From: Prevotella sp. P5-50
Lineage (GTDB): Bacteria; Bacteroidota; Bacteroidia; Bacteroidales; Bacteroidaceae
Direction of reading: 5' to 3'
DNA: 64,000 bases
NCBI RefSeq assembly: GCF_002251295.1
Contig: NZ_NPJA01000002.1
Location: 1 to 64,000, forward strand
Shown: positions 15,975 through 26,233 of the stretch, in pieces
How positions within the stretch are numbered: position 1 is the stretch's first letter
How the letters are laid out: each line of letters begins with the position of its first letter
Position numbers and translations under genes: made by a program
The notes under the pieces: generated by a model
Database searches by the model: none
The model's input: the letters and a program-made list of their open reading frames with translations, nothing else
Told to the model about the DNA's origin: nothing

Positions 15975-17399
15975 TCAAGCTTCAGACTTTGGTGTGGCAG
16001 GAGTGGTCTTGCTTTGAGGCGTATTGGATTTCTTATGGTGATTGCCATTGGGTCTCCTACGTTTGCGCTTCTGTTGTCCGTCTTTCGACTGTGTGCTTGT
16101 CACAGAGTCTTGGGAAGATTTTACGGAAGGTTGCTCACCTGACGATGGCTTGGTGCTGCGTCGCTTGTTGCGAGTTTTGTTGCCGTTAGGCTTACGGTTG
16201 TTGCTGCGACCACCACGACCGCGCGTGTTCTTACGTGGTGCATTGGGCTCGTATTTAGGACCTTCGCCCAATCCTTCAGGGATAGGAATCTTGACAATTT
16301 CCTTTTCAAGGAAACGCTCTATGTCGGCAAAGGCACGCATGTCCAATTCAGAGACAAAAGTGATGGCAACACCATCGCGTTGCGCACGTGCTGTGCGTCC
16401 GATGCGATGGACGTAGTCTTCTGCATCATGAGGTACATCGTAGTTGATGACCATCAAAATGTCGTCAATATCAATGCCTCGCGACACAATGTCTGTTGCA
16501 ACGAGCACATCTACCTGACCCGTCTTGAACCGATACATGACATCGTCGCGCTCCTGCTGGCTGAGGTCGCTGTGCATGGGTGCGCAGTTGATGTTCATGC
16601 GTTTGAGTTCGCGAGTAATGTCCTTTACCTTGTCTTTCTTGCCGGAGAAGATGATGACTCGTTGAAGTTCTCCTGCCTTGAAGAGGTGGCGGATGATGTT
16701 GATCTTCTGCGGTTCGTAGCATACGTATGCTGACTGCTGAATCTTTTCTGCCGGTTTTGATACGGCAATCTTCACCTCGACAGGGTTGGTCAAAAGTGTA
16801 CGTGCCAATTGCTGAATTTTGTCGGGCATGGTGGCAGAGAACATGATGGTCTGGTGATTGTCGGGCAGCAGTTTTGCAATCTGCAGGATATCGTCAGAGA
16901 ATCCCATGTCCAACATGCGGTCGGCTTCGTCGAGGATGAAGAATGAAAGACGGGAGAGATCTACATGTCCCATGCGAATATGGGACAGGAGACGTCCTGG
17001 GGTGGCAATAATCACATCGGCGCCCATTTTAAGTCCCTTGGTCTCTTGGTCAAAGCGTGAACCATCGTTTCCGCCATAGATGGCAACACTCGACACATCG
17101 TCGAGATAATAGCCGAAGCCTTGCATGGCTTGGTCTATCTGTTGGGCAAGTTCGCGAGTCGGAGACATGACGATGCAATTGACAGCATCGTGTGGGAAAC
17201 CACCATCATCAAGCATGCTGAGTACCGGCAGGAGATAGGCTGCCGTCTTTCCTGTTCCTGTCTGGGCGACACCAATAAGGTCGCGCCCGTCGAGAATTTG
17301 CGGAATGCATTGTTCCTGGATGGGAGTCATTTCCTCGAAGCGCATGTCATAGAGCGCGTCGAGGATATTATCGTTGAGGTATGTTTCTTCGAATGTCAC
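15975..17399 (-). CDS. DEAD-box ATP-dependent RNA helicase
   Basis: A 474-residue protein with all core motifs: Q motif (MTPIQEQCIPQ), Walker A AQTGTGKT, PTRELA, TPGR, DEAD, SAT, and in the second RecA domain IVSRGIDID and HRIGRTAR. The last 85 residues or so are a basic, low-complexity tail rich in R, K, N, S and T (RGRGGRSNNRKPNGNKTRN), typical of RhlE-like cold-shock and ribosome-assembly helicases that bind RNA non-specifically. It is the last gene of the lon-tgt-lptF/G run, 26 bases after the permease gene. The exact paralogue (RhlE, CsdA or other) is not decidable. Confidence 0.93.
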   Translation of the reverse strand: MTFEETYLNDNILDALYDMRFEEMTPIQEQCIPQILDGRDLIGVAQTGTGKTAAYLLPVLSMLDDGGFPHDAVNCIVMSPTRELAQQIDQAMQGFGYYLDDVSSVAIYGGNDGSRFDQETKGLKMGADVIIATPGRLLSHIRMGHVDLSRLSFFILDEADRMLDMGFSDDILQIAKLLPDNHQTIMFSATMPDKIQQLARTLLTNPVEVKIAVSKPAEKIQQSAYVCYEPQKINIIRHLFKAGELQRVIIFSGKKDKVKDITRELKRMNINCAPMHSDLSQQERDDVMYRFKTGQVDVLVATDIVSRGIDIDDILMVINYDVPHDAEDYVHRIGRTARAQRDGVAITFVSELDMRAFADIERFLEKEIVKIPIPEGLGEGPKYEPNAPRKNTRGRGGRSNNRKPNGNKTRNKRRSTKPSSGEQPSVKSSQDSVTSTQSKDGQQKRKRRRPNGNHHKKSNTPQSKTTPATPKSEA

Positions 17400-17425
17400 T
17401 TTTCCTATTTTAAATTAATAATGTA

Positions 17426-18658
17426 TTAGTTAGGGGCGTGTCGGTAGCAATAGTATGCTATAAACACATAGAGAATGTTTGGAATCCATGCGGCTAATGC
17501 CGGTGGTGTGTCAGCATTGATAGCGAAGGTGGCACATACCGTTTGTAGAAGAATATAGGCGAACGACAATGCGAGGCCAATGCCTAAGTATAGTCCCATG
17601 CCGCCTTTTCGTTTTCTTGAAGATAGTGAAACACCTATAATGGTGAGGATAAAGGAGGCGAATGATGAGGCGATACGCTTGTGGTATTCTACCTCATATT
17701 GTACAACATTGCTTGAACCGCGAGACTGTTGTTTCGAGATGTATTGCCTGAGTTCAGGAGAGGTGAACGTTTCCTGCTGACCTTTGGAGAAGATGAGGTC
17801 CATCGGTTCCATTTGGATCAGGGTGTCGAGTTCCATGCCACTTTGAATTTCCTCTCTCAAACCTTTCAGTTTACGAATCTTGTAACTGCGAGCTTTCCAA
17901 TGGTAGCGTGAATCAGAAATCGTGTCGTATTGAATAACGCTGGCAGTCATGTGGCTTACCATCTTCTTGTTTTCAAATTTGTAGAGTGAAAAGCCGAATC
18001 CGGTCTTGTGGACATCATCGTATTGTGAAATATAAGCGACGACACCTTTATCCACCATCAACTGAATATTGCTTGCCGATGTATTCTTCTTATTATTCTT
18101 ATAGAGAGATTCAAAGTCATGGCGGACTACCGTTCCTTTAGGGATGACGTAAGCGCCAAGATAGAAGTTGAGCAAGGCGATGAGTGCTGCAGAGATAATA
18201 TAGGGGCGGAGCAAGCGCTTGAAACTCATTCCGCACGCCAACATGGCAATAATCTCTGAGTTGCCTGCCAGTTTAGAGGTGAAGAAGATGACCGCTATGA
18301 AAACGAATAGTGGCGAGAAAAGATTGGCAAAATAGGGGATGAAGTTGGCATAGTAGTCGAACACAATAGCACGCAATGGTGCGTGATAGTTGGTGAACTT
18401 GGTGAGGTTGTCATTGACGTCAAACACGATAGATATCGAGATGATGAGTGCAATGGAGTAGATGTATGTGCCAATGAACTTCTTGATGATGTACCAGTCG
18501 ATGCGCTTGATGTAATGCAGCGGATTGCATTTCTTCATCCATCGCAATTTGTGCCAGGGGAGTTTCCTGAGCCATTTGATGATGGGATGAAGCAGGATGA
18601 GCAGGCGCAACCAGATGCGTCTGATACGTGCAGCTATTTCTTTGAGTTTTCTCTTCAT
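17426..18658 (-). CDS. LptF/LptG family permease
   Basis: A 410-residue YjgP/YjgQ family inner-membrane protein with about six hydrophobic segments, three on each side of a periplasmic domain (about residues 180-330). LptF and LptG form the transmembrane part of the ABC system that extracts lipopolysaccharide from the inner membrane. The first 40 residues are unusually basic (MKRKLKEIAARIRRIW), and a later start at the Met near residue 41 (MKKCNPLHYIKRIDWYI) would give the more usual N-terminus. Which paralogue it is (F or G) cannot be told here. It is 23 bases downstream of tgt. Confidence 0.85.
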   Translation of the reverse strand: MKRKLKEIAARIRRIWLRLLILLHPIIKWLRKLPWHKLRWMKKCNPLHYIKRIDWYIIKKFIGTYIYSIALIISISIVFDVNDNLTKFTNYHAPLRAIVFDYYANFIPYFANLFSPLFVFIAVIFFTSKLAGNSEIIAMLACGMSFKRLLRPYIISAALIALLNFYLGAYVIPKGTVVRHDFESLYKNNKKNTSASNIQLMVDKGVVAYISQYDDVHKTGFGFSLYKFENKKMVSHMTASVIQYDTISDSRYHWKARSYKIRKLKGLREEIQSGMELDTLIQMEPMDLIFSKGQQETFTSPELRQYISKQQSRGSSNVVQYEVEYHKRIASSFASFILTIIGVSLSSRKRKGGMGLYLGIGLALSFAYILLQTVCATFAINADTPPALAAWIPNILYVFIAYYCYRHAPN

Positions 18659-18681
18659 CGGTAAGTGTGTCTGTAGGGTTC

Positions 18682-19809
18682 TTATCTTCGACGACCAAGG
18701 TTGTCAATCACCGAGCGTTTCCATTGCACGAAATCACCCTGTTCGATGTGTTGGCGTGCGTCGGTCACAAGGCGCAGGTAGAATGCCAGATTGTGTATGC
18801 TGGCAATCTGCATGGCAAGTAACTCTTGAGCCTTGAACAGGTGGTGGAGGTATGCTTTGGTGTGTATGCGGTCGATGTCGCAGCCGTCGGGATCAATGGG
18901 CGAGAAGTCTGCCTCCCATTTCTTGTTGCGCATGTTCATTGTGCCCTCATAGGTGAACAGCATGGCATTACGGCCGTTACGAGTGGGCATGACGCAGTCA
19001 AACATGTCAACACCACGTTCGATGGCTTCGAGAATATTCTGTGGCGTTCCTACACCCATCAAGTAGCGAGGCTTGTCTTTAGGCAGTATCTCATTGACCA
19101 CTTCAATCATCTCGTACATCACTTCTGTGGGTTCGCCGACAGCTAATCCTCCGATAGCATTTCCGTCGGCACCCTTGTCTGCCACAAATTTGGCAGCCTC
19201 TCGGCGGAGGTCTTTATAGGTGCAGCCTTGTACGATAGGGAAGAGACTTTGACGATAGCCGTAAAGTGGTTCGGTTTCGTCGAGTCGCTTGATGCATCGG
19301 TCGAGCCAGCGTTGGGTCATCATGAGCGATTTCTTGGCATAGTTATAGTCGCTTTGTCCTGGTGGACATTCGTCGAAGGCCATCATGATGTCTGCTCCTA
19401 TCACGCGTTCGGTATCCATCACATTTTCAGGAGTAAAGAAGTGTTTGGAACCGTCGATGTGTGAACGGAATTCGCAGCCTTCCTCGCGGAGTTTTCGTAT
19501 GCCAGTCAATGAGAATACCTGGAAACCGCCGGAGTCGGTTAGGATAGGGCGGTCCCATGTGTTGAATTGATGGAGTCCGCCTGCTTGACGGAGCACTTCC
19601 AGTCCTGGTCGAAGGTAGAGATGATAAGTGTTTCCAAGTATAATCTGTGCCTTGACTTGTTCGCGGAGTTCTGAGAAATGTACGCCTTTGACGCTTCCAA
19701 CGGTTCCTACGGGCATGAAGATTGGCGTCTTGATCTGTCCGTGGTCTGTGGTGATAAGGCCTGTTCGTGCATCGCTGGCAGAATCTGTATGTTGCAGTTC
19801 AAATGTCAT
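18682..19809 (-). CDS. tgt: tRNA-guanine transglycosylase
   Basis: A 375-residue TIM-barrel enzyme that exchanges G34 for preQ1 in tRNAs with GUN anticodons. LTDSGGFQVFSL (general acid/base Asp), IGGLAVGE and DCVMPTRNGRNA (nucleophile Asp) are intact. The C-terminal zinc site is not. The E. coli segment [20 protein letters not shown] corresponds here to DPDGCDIDRIHTKAYLHHL, which retains at most one of the three cysteines, although the later His (ASIHN) is kept. The start ATG overlaps the lon stop as ATGA, so the two are translated together. Confidence 0.93.
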   Translation of the reverse strand: MTFELQHTDSASDARTGLITTDHGQIKTPIFMPVGTVGSVKGVHFSELREQVKAQIILGNTYHLYLRPGLEVLRQAGGLHQFNTWDRPILTDSGGFQVFSLTGIRKLREEGCEFRSHIDGSKHFFTPENVMDTERVIGADIMMAFDECPPGQSDYNYAKKSLMMTQRWLDRCIKRLDETEPLYGYRQSLFPIVQGCTYKDLRREAAKFVADKGADGNAIGGLAVGEPTEVMYEMIEVVNEILPKDKPRYLMGVGTPQNILEAIERGVDMFDCVMPTRNGRNAMLFTYEGTMNMRNKKWEADFSPIDPDGCDIDRIHTKAYLHHLFKAQELLAMQIASIHNLAFYLRLVTDARQHIEQGDFVQWKRSVIDNLGRRR

Positions 19810-22253
19810 TTGCTGTCTTTGTTGTCGTCTTGGATGGTGAAGTCCAATGGGTTATCTACTATCTCATCTGTTAATGCGAAGTTCCATACGTCTTGTACGT
19901 TTTCGACATAATGGAATTCTACGCCTTTGAGATAAACTTCAGGAATCTCTTCAATGTCCTTGCGGTTTTCCTGACACATCAGAATGTCTGTGATTCCGGC
20001 ACGTTTGGCAGCGAGGATCTTCTCCTTGATGCCGCCAACGGGAAGAACTTTTCCTCGAAGCGTTATTTCACCGGTCATGGCTGTGTTGCGACGCACTTTA
20101 CGTTGGGTCAGGGCAGAGGCGATGCTGGTTGCAATGGTGATTCCTGCTGATGGTCCGTCCTTGGGCGTCGCACCTTCTGGAACGTGGATGTGTATGTTCC
20201 AGTTGTCGAAAATGCGATAATCGATATGAAGTGTATCTGCGTGTGCTTTTATATATTCAAGAGCGAGAATGGCACTTTCTTTCATGACATCACCGAGGTT
20301 TCCTGTCAGCGTGAGTTTTGCGCCCTTTCCTTTCGAGAGTGAGGTTTCGATGAAGAGGATTTCGCCGCCAACGCTTGTCCATGCGAGTCCTGTGACCACT
20401 CCTGCATAGCTGTTGCCTTGATAGATGTCGCGATAGTAAGGTGGTTTGCCCAACAGTCCTTCGAGTTCAACGGGAGTGATTTTAGAGAAAGGCAGGGTTC
20501 CGCTTTCCGCCACTTTAAAGGCTATTTTGCGCAAGGCCTTGTTGATTTGTTTCTCCAGTTGGCGCACACCGCTTTCCCGCGTATATTGCTCGATGATTTT
20601 CTCTGTGGCAGCCTTGGTGAAGGTGAGTCGGCTGTCTGCCAGTCCCGTATTCTCTTTTTCGCGTGGGATGAGGTGTCGCTTAGCAATCTCTTGTTTCTCT
20701 TCGGTAATATAGCCACTTACTTCGATGATTTCCATGCGGTCGAGTAGGGGTTTGGGAATGGTGCCGAGATTGTTGGCCGTTGCAATAAACATGACTTTCG
20801 ACAGGTCGTAGTCCAGATCGAGATAGTTGTCGTGGAAGGCATTGTTTTGCTCAGGATCGAGTACTTCGAGAAGTGCTGAGGCAGGATCGCCGTTATGGGT
20901 ATTCTGCGTCACCTTGTCTATTTCGTCGAGTATGAATACGGGATTACCAGTCCCTGCCTTCTGCATGTTTTTGATGATGCGTCCGGGCATGGCTCCAATG
21001 TAGGTTCTACGGTGTCCGCGTATTTCAGCTTCGTCGTGTAGTCCTCCAAGTGAGACGCGCACGTATTTTCTGTTTAGTGCGTCGGCGATGGATTTGCCCA
21101 GACTGGTTTTTCCGACTCCTGGAGGGCCGTAGAGGCAAAGGATAGGCGACTTGAGATTGCCTCTGAGCGAGAGCACAGCGATGTATTCGAGTATTCTCTC
21201 CTTGACTTTCTCCATGCCGTAGTGGTCGCGGTCAAGGATTCGTTGTGCACGCTTCAGATTGAGGTCATCCTTGGTGTATTCGTTCCATGGCAGCGAAACA
21301 AGAGTCTGGAGGTACGTCAGTTGGATGTTGTAGTCCGGACTTTGTGGGTTGAGCTGATCGAGTTTCTCCATCTCGCGCTTGAATACTTTGGCGGTTTCGT
21401 TGCTCCATTTCTTTTTGGCAGCTTTTTCCAGCAGGTCTTTCTTTTCAGGCGAAGCCTCATTGCCCATTTCAGCCTGAATGTTCTTGATCTGTTGCTGGAG
21501 GAAGTAGTTGCGCTGTTGCTCGTCGAGGTCTTCGTGGGTCTTCTTGCGAATTTCAAGTTTCAAGGTCTGCAATTCTTGCTGCTTGTTCATGTGTTTGATC
21601 ATCATGAAGAGGCGATCCTTGAGGTTTGAGGTGTTCAGAAGGTCTATGCGTTCGCTTACGTTTTCCACAAAGTTGCTACAGATGTAGTTGAGCGCGATGA
21701 GGTTGTTGCCGATGTTTCTCACGGAGAATGATGCTTCATCGGGCATTTCATCGTTCATGTCGATAAACTCTGTTGTAACGTCGCGCAGGGTGCCTATGGC
21801 TGTGTTGAACTCAGTATCGTCCTGTTCTGGGATTTTCTCATCGTATGGGAGTACGTGTGAAAGCATGAAGTTGTCGTTGGGTATTTCATCACCCAATACG
21901 ATGCGTCGTAGTCCCTGCACGATGGCGGTGACCTTGTTGTTAGGCAAACTGATAATCCTTACGAGTTTGGCCATTACTCCAATCTTGTAGATGTCGTTGT
22001 GGGATGGAAATTCCGTATTGGCTGAATACTGGCAGCATACGGCAAAGAGCGAGTCTTCTTTCTCTGCTTTCTTGAGTAGTTTAAGACTCTGGTCCCGTCC
22101 CACGAGGATGGGGTTGACAACTCCCGGAAACATTACAACGTTGCGTACTGTCAATACTGGCAAGACTTCCGGTACTTCGATGCTTGTTAAATCTTTGTAA
22201 TCTCCCTCTATATCAGCAATTAGAGGGAATGTTTTATTTTGGTATTTACTCAT
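19806..22253 (-). CDS. lon: ATP-dependent protease Lon
   Basis: An 815-residue LonA-type protease: N-terminal LON substrate domain (about 30-230), coiled-coil region, AAA+ module with Walker A GPPGVGKT (376-383) and Walker [10 protein letters not shown], and a C-terminal Ser-Lys protease domain with the catalytic Ser in [10 protein letters not shown]. It degrades misfolded and regulatory proteins in the cytoplasm. It is the first gene of the lon-tgt-lptF/G-helicase run and has a well-matched promoter upstream. Confidence 0.96.
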   Translation of the reverse strand: MSKYQNKTFPLIADIEGDYKDLTSIEVPEVLPVLTVRNVVMFPGVVNPILVGRDQSLKLLKKAEKEDSLFAVCCQYSANTEFPSHNDIYKIGVMAKLVRIISLPNNKVTAIVQGLRRIVLGDEIPNDNFMLSHVLPYDEKIPEQDDTEFNTAIGTLRDVTTEFIDMNDEMPDEASFSVRNIGNNLIALNYICSNFVENVSERIDLLNTSNLKDRLFMMIKHMNKQQELQTLKLEIRKKTHEDLDEQQRNYFLQQQIKNIQAEMGNEASPEKKDLLEKAAKKKWSNETAKVFKREMEKLDQLNPQSPDYNIQLTYLQTLVSLPWNEYTKDDLNLKRAQRILDRDHYGMEKVKERILEYIAVLSLRGNLKSPILCLYGPPGVGKTSLGKSIADALNRKYVRVSLGGLHDEAEIRGHRRTYIGAMPGRIIKNMQKAGTGNPVFILDEIDKVTQNTHNGDPASALLEVLDPEQNNAFHDNYLDLDYDLSKVMFIATANNLGTIPKPLLDRMEIIEVSGYITEEKQEIAKRHLIPREKENTGLADSRLTFTKAATEKIIEQYTRESGVRQLEKQINKALRKIAFKVAESGTLPFSKITPVELEGLLGKPPYYRDIYQGNSYAGVVTGLAWTSVGGEILFIETSLSKGKGAKLTLTGNLGDVMKESAILALEYIKAHADTLHIDYRIFDNWNIHIHVPEGATPKDGPSAGITIATSIASALTQRKVRRNTAMTGEITLRGKVLPVGGIKEKILAAKRAGITDILMCQENRKDIEEIPEVYLKGVEFHYVENVQDVWNFALTDEIVDNPLDFTIQDDNKDSK

Positions 22254-22281
22254 TCTCTGTTTAAAATAGTGCTTTTAGCTT

Positions 22282-22314
22282 GCAAAGGTACTGCAATCCT
22301 ACGGAATATCAAAA
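22282..22314 (-). promoter_or_regulatory. Promoter for lon
   Basis: On the minus strand, TTTTG (22310-22314), 19-base spacer, TACCTTTGC (22282-22290), 29 bases before the lon ATG. This is one of the cleanest -33/-7 pairs in the window. No inverted repeat resembling a CIRCE or other heat-shock operator was seen. Confidence 0.75.
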
Positions 22315-22404
22315 GAAAAACGTTGTTTTCCTTATATAAAAGGTGTATAGTACTTGCAGAAAACGGTTTTAAAGCATGAAAATGGGCGTAAAAAGGCATA
22401 TTGA

Positions 22405-23556
22405 CTAATAAATCTCAGCCACGTGGTTGCTTTTCTGACCGTTTATTCCGCGCTTGAGGAATAGAATCAGTTGGATGTTTTTCCCTACGGTCATTTCTTT
22501 TTCCATATCCGGTTTCATTGTTGATGTACTGGCGAAGCCTTCTTTGGAGATGGTGCCTTCGGGAGTGGTTGGAATGTCTGACAGGATGGTGTATCTGATG
22601 TAATGCTGTGCGGGATTTGCGTATGTGATCTTGGCAGAATAGGATCCAAAGGATTCGTGTCCTTTGTAGCGGTCTAAAATATTGACGATTGCTGCCGATT
22701 TGAATGGGTCTCCGTCGCTGATAATAGGACAGAATTGGATGAACATTCCTTTTTGAACGGTTGTTCGTGCAGGTAGTGTTGCGGTAATTGTTTTTCTGTC
22801 GGCAACGAAATGGTGTGACATATTGTCAAAGATGTGGATGTGTCCGTATGTCTCGTCAATTCCGTCGATATATCCGGTTTTTATAGGAAAGACGTGGTTT
22901 GGCGCTTTTGTTGAGGCTGCAATCTCGACAATCCTTTTGTTGTCTTCTTTGCTGGACGCGACGGAAACATCGTAAACCTTTCCGATGATTTCGTAAGGCC
23001 GGCAAGGGAATTGGTGGCTGTCTGCAATCAGCGACAAACCATTTGCTGCAACCATTTTGACAAACCGGCAGGTGCGTCCTGCTTTGATTTTCTCAAACAA
23101 CGATACTGCGTACATGCTTATAATATCGTTGGAGTTTTCATTGCGTGCCTCAGGATGATGCAGTCTGTAGGATTGCAAGGCCCGATCTATTCGTTCTTGT
23201 AGGGATAGGTACAGTTTTCCGTCTTTGCCTTTTTGTTTTTGGCGGTCCTCATCTCTCAGACATGAAGTGTGGTTGCACATGTCGAGAAAGCGAGGCAGTT
23301 GAAAGTCTGTATAGGTTGTGCTAATCTTAACCGCCATATCCATCATACAGGAATTGATGAGTGACGGTTTGTCGGTGCGCAGTTTGATATAAGCAAATAA
23401 TAAAGTGCGTGAAGTTTCTGAGCCAATGGTTTTGTAGTTTTGGCGCAGGTATCTGTATATTTCCCAACAAGTTGCTTCGGGATGTGAACTTCCTGTTGAT
23501 ATAGAGTTGACGAGTTCTTCCCATGAGGGTACTTTGGCGTCTTGGTTATTAGTCAT
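22405..23556 (-). CDS. Hypothetical protein
   Basis: A 383-residue protein that I do not recognise. The start is placed at the Met encoded at 23556 (MTNNQDAKVPSWEELV). It has no signal peptide or membrane span. The N-terminal half is helical, with charged segments (LQERIDRALQSYRLHHPEA). The C-terminal half looks beta-rich with two similar-sized parts: IIGKVYDVSVASSKEDNKRI to HIHIFDNMSHHFV, and QKGMFIQFCPIISDGDPFKS to SYSAKITYANP. The second could be an OB-like or RNA-binding fold, which is inference only. It is a stand-alone gene upstream of lon on the same strand, with a 150-bp gap holding the lon promoter. Confidence 0.75.
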   Translation of the reverse strand: MTNNQDAKVPSWEELVNSISTGSSHPEATCWEIYRYLRQNYKTIGSETSRTLLFAYIKLRTDKPSLINSCMMDMAVKISTTYTDFQLPRFLDMCNHTSCLRDEDRQKQKGKDGKLYLSLQERIDRALQSYRLHHPEARNENSNDIISMYAVSLFEKIKAGRTCRFVKMVAANGLSLIADSHQFPCRPYEIIGKVYDVSVASSKEDNKRIVEIAASTKAPNHVFPIKTGYIDGIDETYGHIHIFDNMSHHFVADRKTITATLPARTTVQKGMFIQFCPIISDGDPFKSAAIVNILDRYKGHESFGSYSAKITYANPAQHYIRYTILSDIPTTPEGTISKEGFASTSTMKPDMEKEMTVGKNIQLILFLKRGINGQKSNHVAEIY

Positions 23557-23589
23557 TGTTGCTTTGGTATTTGGGTTTCTTAGGTGCAA

Positions 23590-23935
23590 ATTTACAGGTT
23601 ATAATTCTTATTGCCAAACGAAAGGCTCTTTTTTTTTGTGCAGACTTTCTGCTTTTTATATTTGACTGACGGGCGCAACTTTTGACGAGAGTCTTAGCGC
23701 TCGGCTTCGGGATGCCGTCGGGATGAGTTCGGGATGTTATCATCCTTCTTCCTACGTAGTGAGTCCTCAGTAAGTCCCAAAAACTTATTGGGTATTGGGA
23801 CACTCATAGGAGAGACTTCCTGACAGCATAAGAAGTAAGTTGGATGAAATCTCACGATAAAAACCATCTTTTTGTCTGTTGAATTGTACTTGTTGCCCTT
23901 ATCTTCTATTCATTTCCACAAAATACATGAAGATA
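23590..23935. other. Intergenic stretch between divergent genes
   Basis: No gene is supported. The stretch carries repeat D copy 1 (23700-23738), then GC-mixed DNA with no clear structure, and ends at the promoter of the S9 peptidase gene. Confidence 0.6.
23700..23738. repeat. Repeat D, copy 1
   Basis: The unit CTCGGCTTCGGGATGCCGTCG continues with GGGATGnnnTCGGGATGT. A second copy lies at 55125-55161 with few differences. It contains the hairpin CGGC-TTCGGGAT-GCCG. Both copies are intergenic. Confidence 0.75.
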
Positions 23936-23968
23936 TTTGGTGATGACAATGAATTTTTGTAATTTCGC
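23936..23968 (+). promoter_or_regulatory. Promoter for the DPP-IV gene
   Basis: TTTG at 23936-23939, 20-base spacer, TAATTTCGC at 23960-23968, 46 bases before the start. Confidence 0.7.
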
Positions 23969-24013
23969 AACATCAAAACAAGAAAGATACATAACATAAA
24001 ACAATGAAAAGAT

Positions 24014-26215
24014 ATGAAGAGATTTTTTTGGACTGCAGTGCTATTATTTCCATTAGTCAGCGCTATGTTTGCAGGTAATCTGAATCTTGCGGAAATCAGT
24101 AAATGGCAATACCGCGGCGATGGCATCAGAGCGGTGAAAACTGCCCAAGATGGTGAGACTTATACGCAACTGTCGTCAGACGGACGTAAGGTAGAGAGTC
24201 ATTCCTTTAAAACAGGAAAGACCGTTTCGGTGCTTTTCGACCTTGATGTGGTGAAAACCGCCGGCGTCGATTATATCGATGGTTATATGGTCAGCCCCAA
24301 CGGTCGGCAGATGCTGATACAGACGCATACGGAAAGTATTTATCGCCACTCGTTCAAAGCAGAGTACTATTTGTATAATATGGGAAGCAACAGAATGGTT
24401 CCCCTGTCGAAAAACGGACCTCAGCAGACGCCGCTTTTCTCACCTGATGGATCATTGGTGGCTTTTGTGCGTGACGGCAACATATTTCTGGTCAAATTGC
24501 TCTATGATAATGCTGAGGTGCAAGTGACGAAGGACGGAAAGCGCAATGCCATCATCAACGGAATCCCTGACTGGGTCAATGAGGAGGAGTTTGCCAACGA
24601 CCGCTCTATGATATTTACAGCCGACAGCCGTGTGCTGGTCTGGGTGAAATATGATGAGAGTAAGGTAAAACAGTACAGCATGCCGCTCTTCAAAGGGCTG
24701 AATCCCGAATACAAGCAGTATGATGAGTATCCTGGCGCTTATACTTACAAGTATCCTGTGGCTGGTGCCGACAATGCCACAACCTCGGTGTGGAGCTTTG
24801 ATATTGCAAGTCGTCAGACACGCCAGTTGCAAGTACCCATTGATGCTGATGGCTATGTGCCTCGCATCAAGCAGATGGGGGATGCCTCCAAGGTGATGGT
24901 GACAACACTCAACCGCCATCAGGATTGTCTGCGCATCTATGCGGTCAACCCCTTGTCAACCCTTTGCCAACTGCTCATAGAAGAGCGTGACGCTAAATAT
25001 GTCAAGGAAGAGTGTGTTTCAAGTCTCGTTGTGACAAACCGTTACATCCTTCTGCCCAGTCAGCGTGACGGATGGTTGCATTTGTATCTCTATAATACCA
25101 ACGGACAATTGCTGCGTCAGGTAGAAACAGGAAATTATGACGTGGCAGATGTGTATGGCGTGGATGATGCAACAGGAGATGTCTATTACGCAAGTCACGA
25201 ACAGGGTGCCGTAGAACAACAGGTCTATGTGGCTCACTCGAATGGAAAGCGCAATTGCCTGACACCCAAAAAAGGATGGAACAGCGCCATCTTTGCCAAG
25301 GGCTTCAAGTACTTCATCAACCAGTGGAGCGATATCAATACACCTGCCGTATTCTCACTTTGCGACCAACGGGGGAAAACTCTCTCGACACTTGTAGATA
25401 ACCGAGAACTCAACGGTTGGTTGAAGAGCATGAATTTGGGTAAACGCGAACTCTTCACGCTGACCACAGCAGATGGAGTCAACCTCAATGGATGGATGGT
25501 AAAACCTGCAGATTTCAATCCGTCGAAGAAATATCCGGTCATCATGTTCCAATATAGCGGTCCCGGTAGTCAGAGTGTCAAGAATGCATGGGGAGTGGGA
25601 ATGGCAGGTCAAGGTGCCATGCTTGAACAATATCTGGCGCAACGTGGCTATCTGTGTGTCTGTGTTGATGGACGCGGAACAGGTGCAAGGGGTGCAGAAT
25701 TTGAAAAGTGTACATATCTGCAGATGGGTGAACTCGAATCACATGACCAGGTGGAAGCGGCTTTGTGGCTGGCAAAACAGGAATACGTTGATGAGCAGCG
25801 AATGGCCATTTGGGGATGGAGCTTTGGAGGCTTCAACACGTTGATGTCTATGTCTGAAGGACGTGGCGTGTTCCGTGCAGGTATTGCTATTGCCCCGCCA
25901 ACATCTTGGAAGTATTACGACACCATTTATACCGAACGATTCATGCGTACGCCGAAAGAGAATCCCAATGGTTACGATATCAACCCCATCAAGCGTGCTG
26001 CGCAGTTGCAAGGCAGTCTGTTGCTCTGTCATGGAATGGCTGACGACAATGTCCACTTCAGAAATACAGCAGAATACACAGAAGCTCTGGTGCAGGCTGA
26101 TAAAGATTTCAGTCAATTGGTTTATACCAATCGCAACCATAGTATCGCAGGAGGAAACACACGCAATCATCTCTTCCGCCAGTGTGTGAAATTCTTCGAT
26201 AAGGAACTCAAATAA
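24014..26215 (+). CDS. Dipeptidyl peptidase IV family (S9B) serine peptidase
   Basis: A 733-residue protein with a signal peptide (FFWTAVLLFPLVSAMFAG), an N-terminal beta-propeller, and a C-terminal alpha/beta hydrolase. The propeller carries DWVNEEEF, the double-Glu motif that binds the free N-terminus of peptides. The catalytic triad is Ser603 (GWSFGG), Asp677 or Asp678 (ADDNVHF) and His709 (NRNHSI). It removes X-Pro or X-Ala dipeptides from peptide N-termini in the periplasm or at the surface, which fits a peptide-feeding lifestyle. It is followed after 18 bases by an M3 peptidase gene, so the two probably cooperate in peptide breakdown. Confidence 0.93.
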   Translation: MKRFFWTAVLLFPLVSAMFAGNLNLAEISKWQYRGDGIRAVKTAQDGETYTQLSSDGRKVESHSFKTGKTVSVLFDLDVVKTAGVDYIDGYMVSPNGRQMLIQTHTESIYRHSFKAEYYLYNMGSNRMVPLSKNGPQQTPLFSPDGSLVAFVRDGNIFLVKLLYDNAEVQVTKDGKRNAIINGIPDWVNEEEFANDRSMIFTADSRVLVWVKYDESKVKQYSMPLFKGLNPEYKQYDEYPGAYTYKYPVAGADNATTSVWSFDIASRQTRQLQVPIDADGYVPRIKQMGDASKVMVTTLNRHQDCLRIYAVNPLSTLCQLLIEERDAKYVKEECVSSLVVTNRYILLPSQRDGWLHLYLYNTNGQLLRQVETGNYDVADVYGVDDATGDVYYASHEQGAVEQQVYVAHSNGKRNCLTPKKGWNSAIFAKGFKYFINQWSDINTPAVFSLCDQRGKTLSTLVDNRELNGWLKSMNLGKRELFTLTTADGVNLNGWMVKPADFNPSKKYPVIMFQYSGPGSQSVKNAWGVGMAGQGAMLEQYLAQRGYLCVCVDGRGTGARGAEFEKCTYLQMGELESHDQVEAALWLAKQEYVDEQRMAIWGWSFGGFNTLMSMSEGRGVFRAGIAIAPPTSWKYYDTIYTERFMRTPKENPNGYDINPIKRAAQLQGSLLLCHGMADDNVHFRNTAEYTEALVQADKDFSQLVYTNRNHSIAGGNTRNHLFRQCVKFFDKELK

Positions 26216-26233
26216 ACTTCTTATATATCGGCA

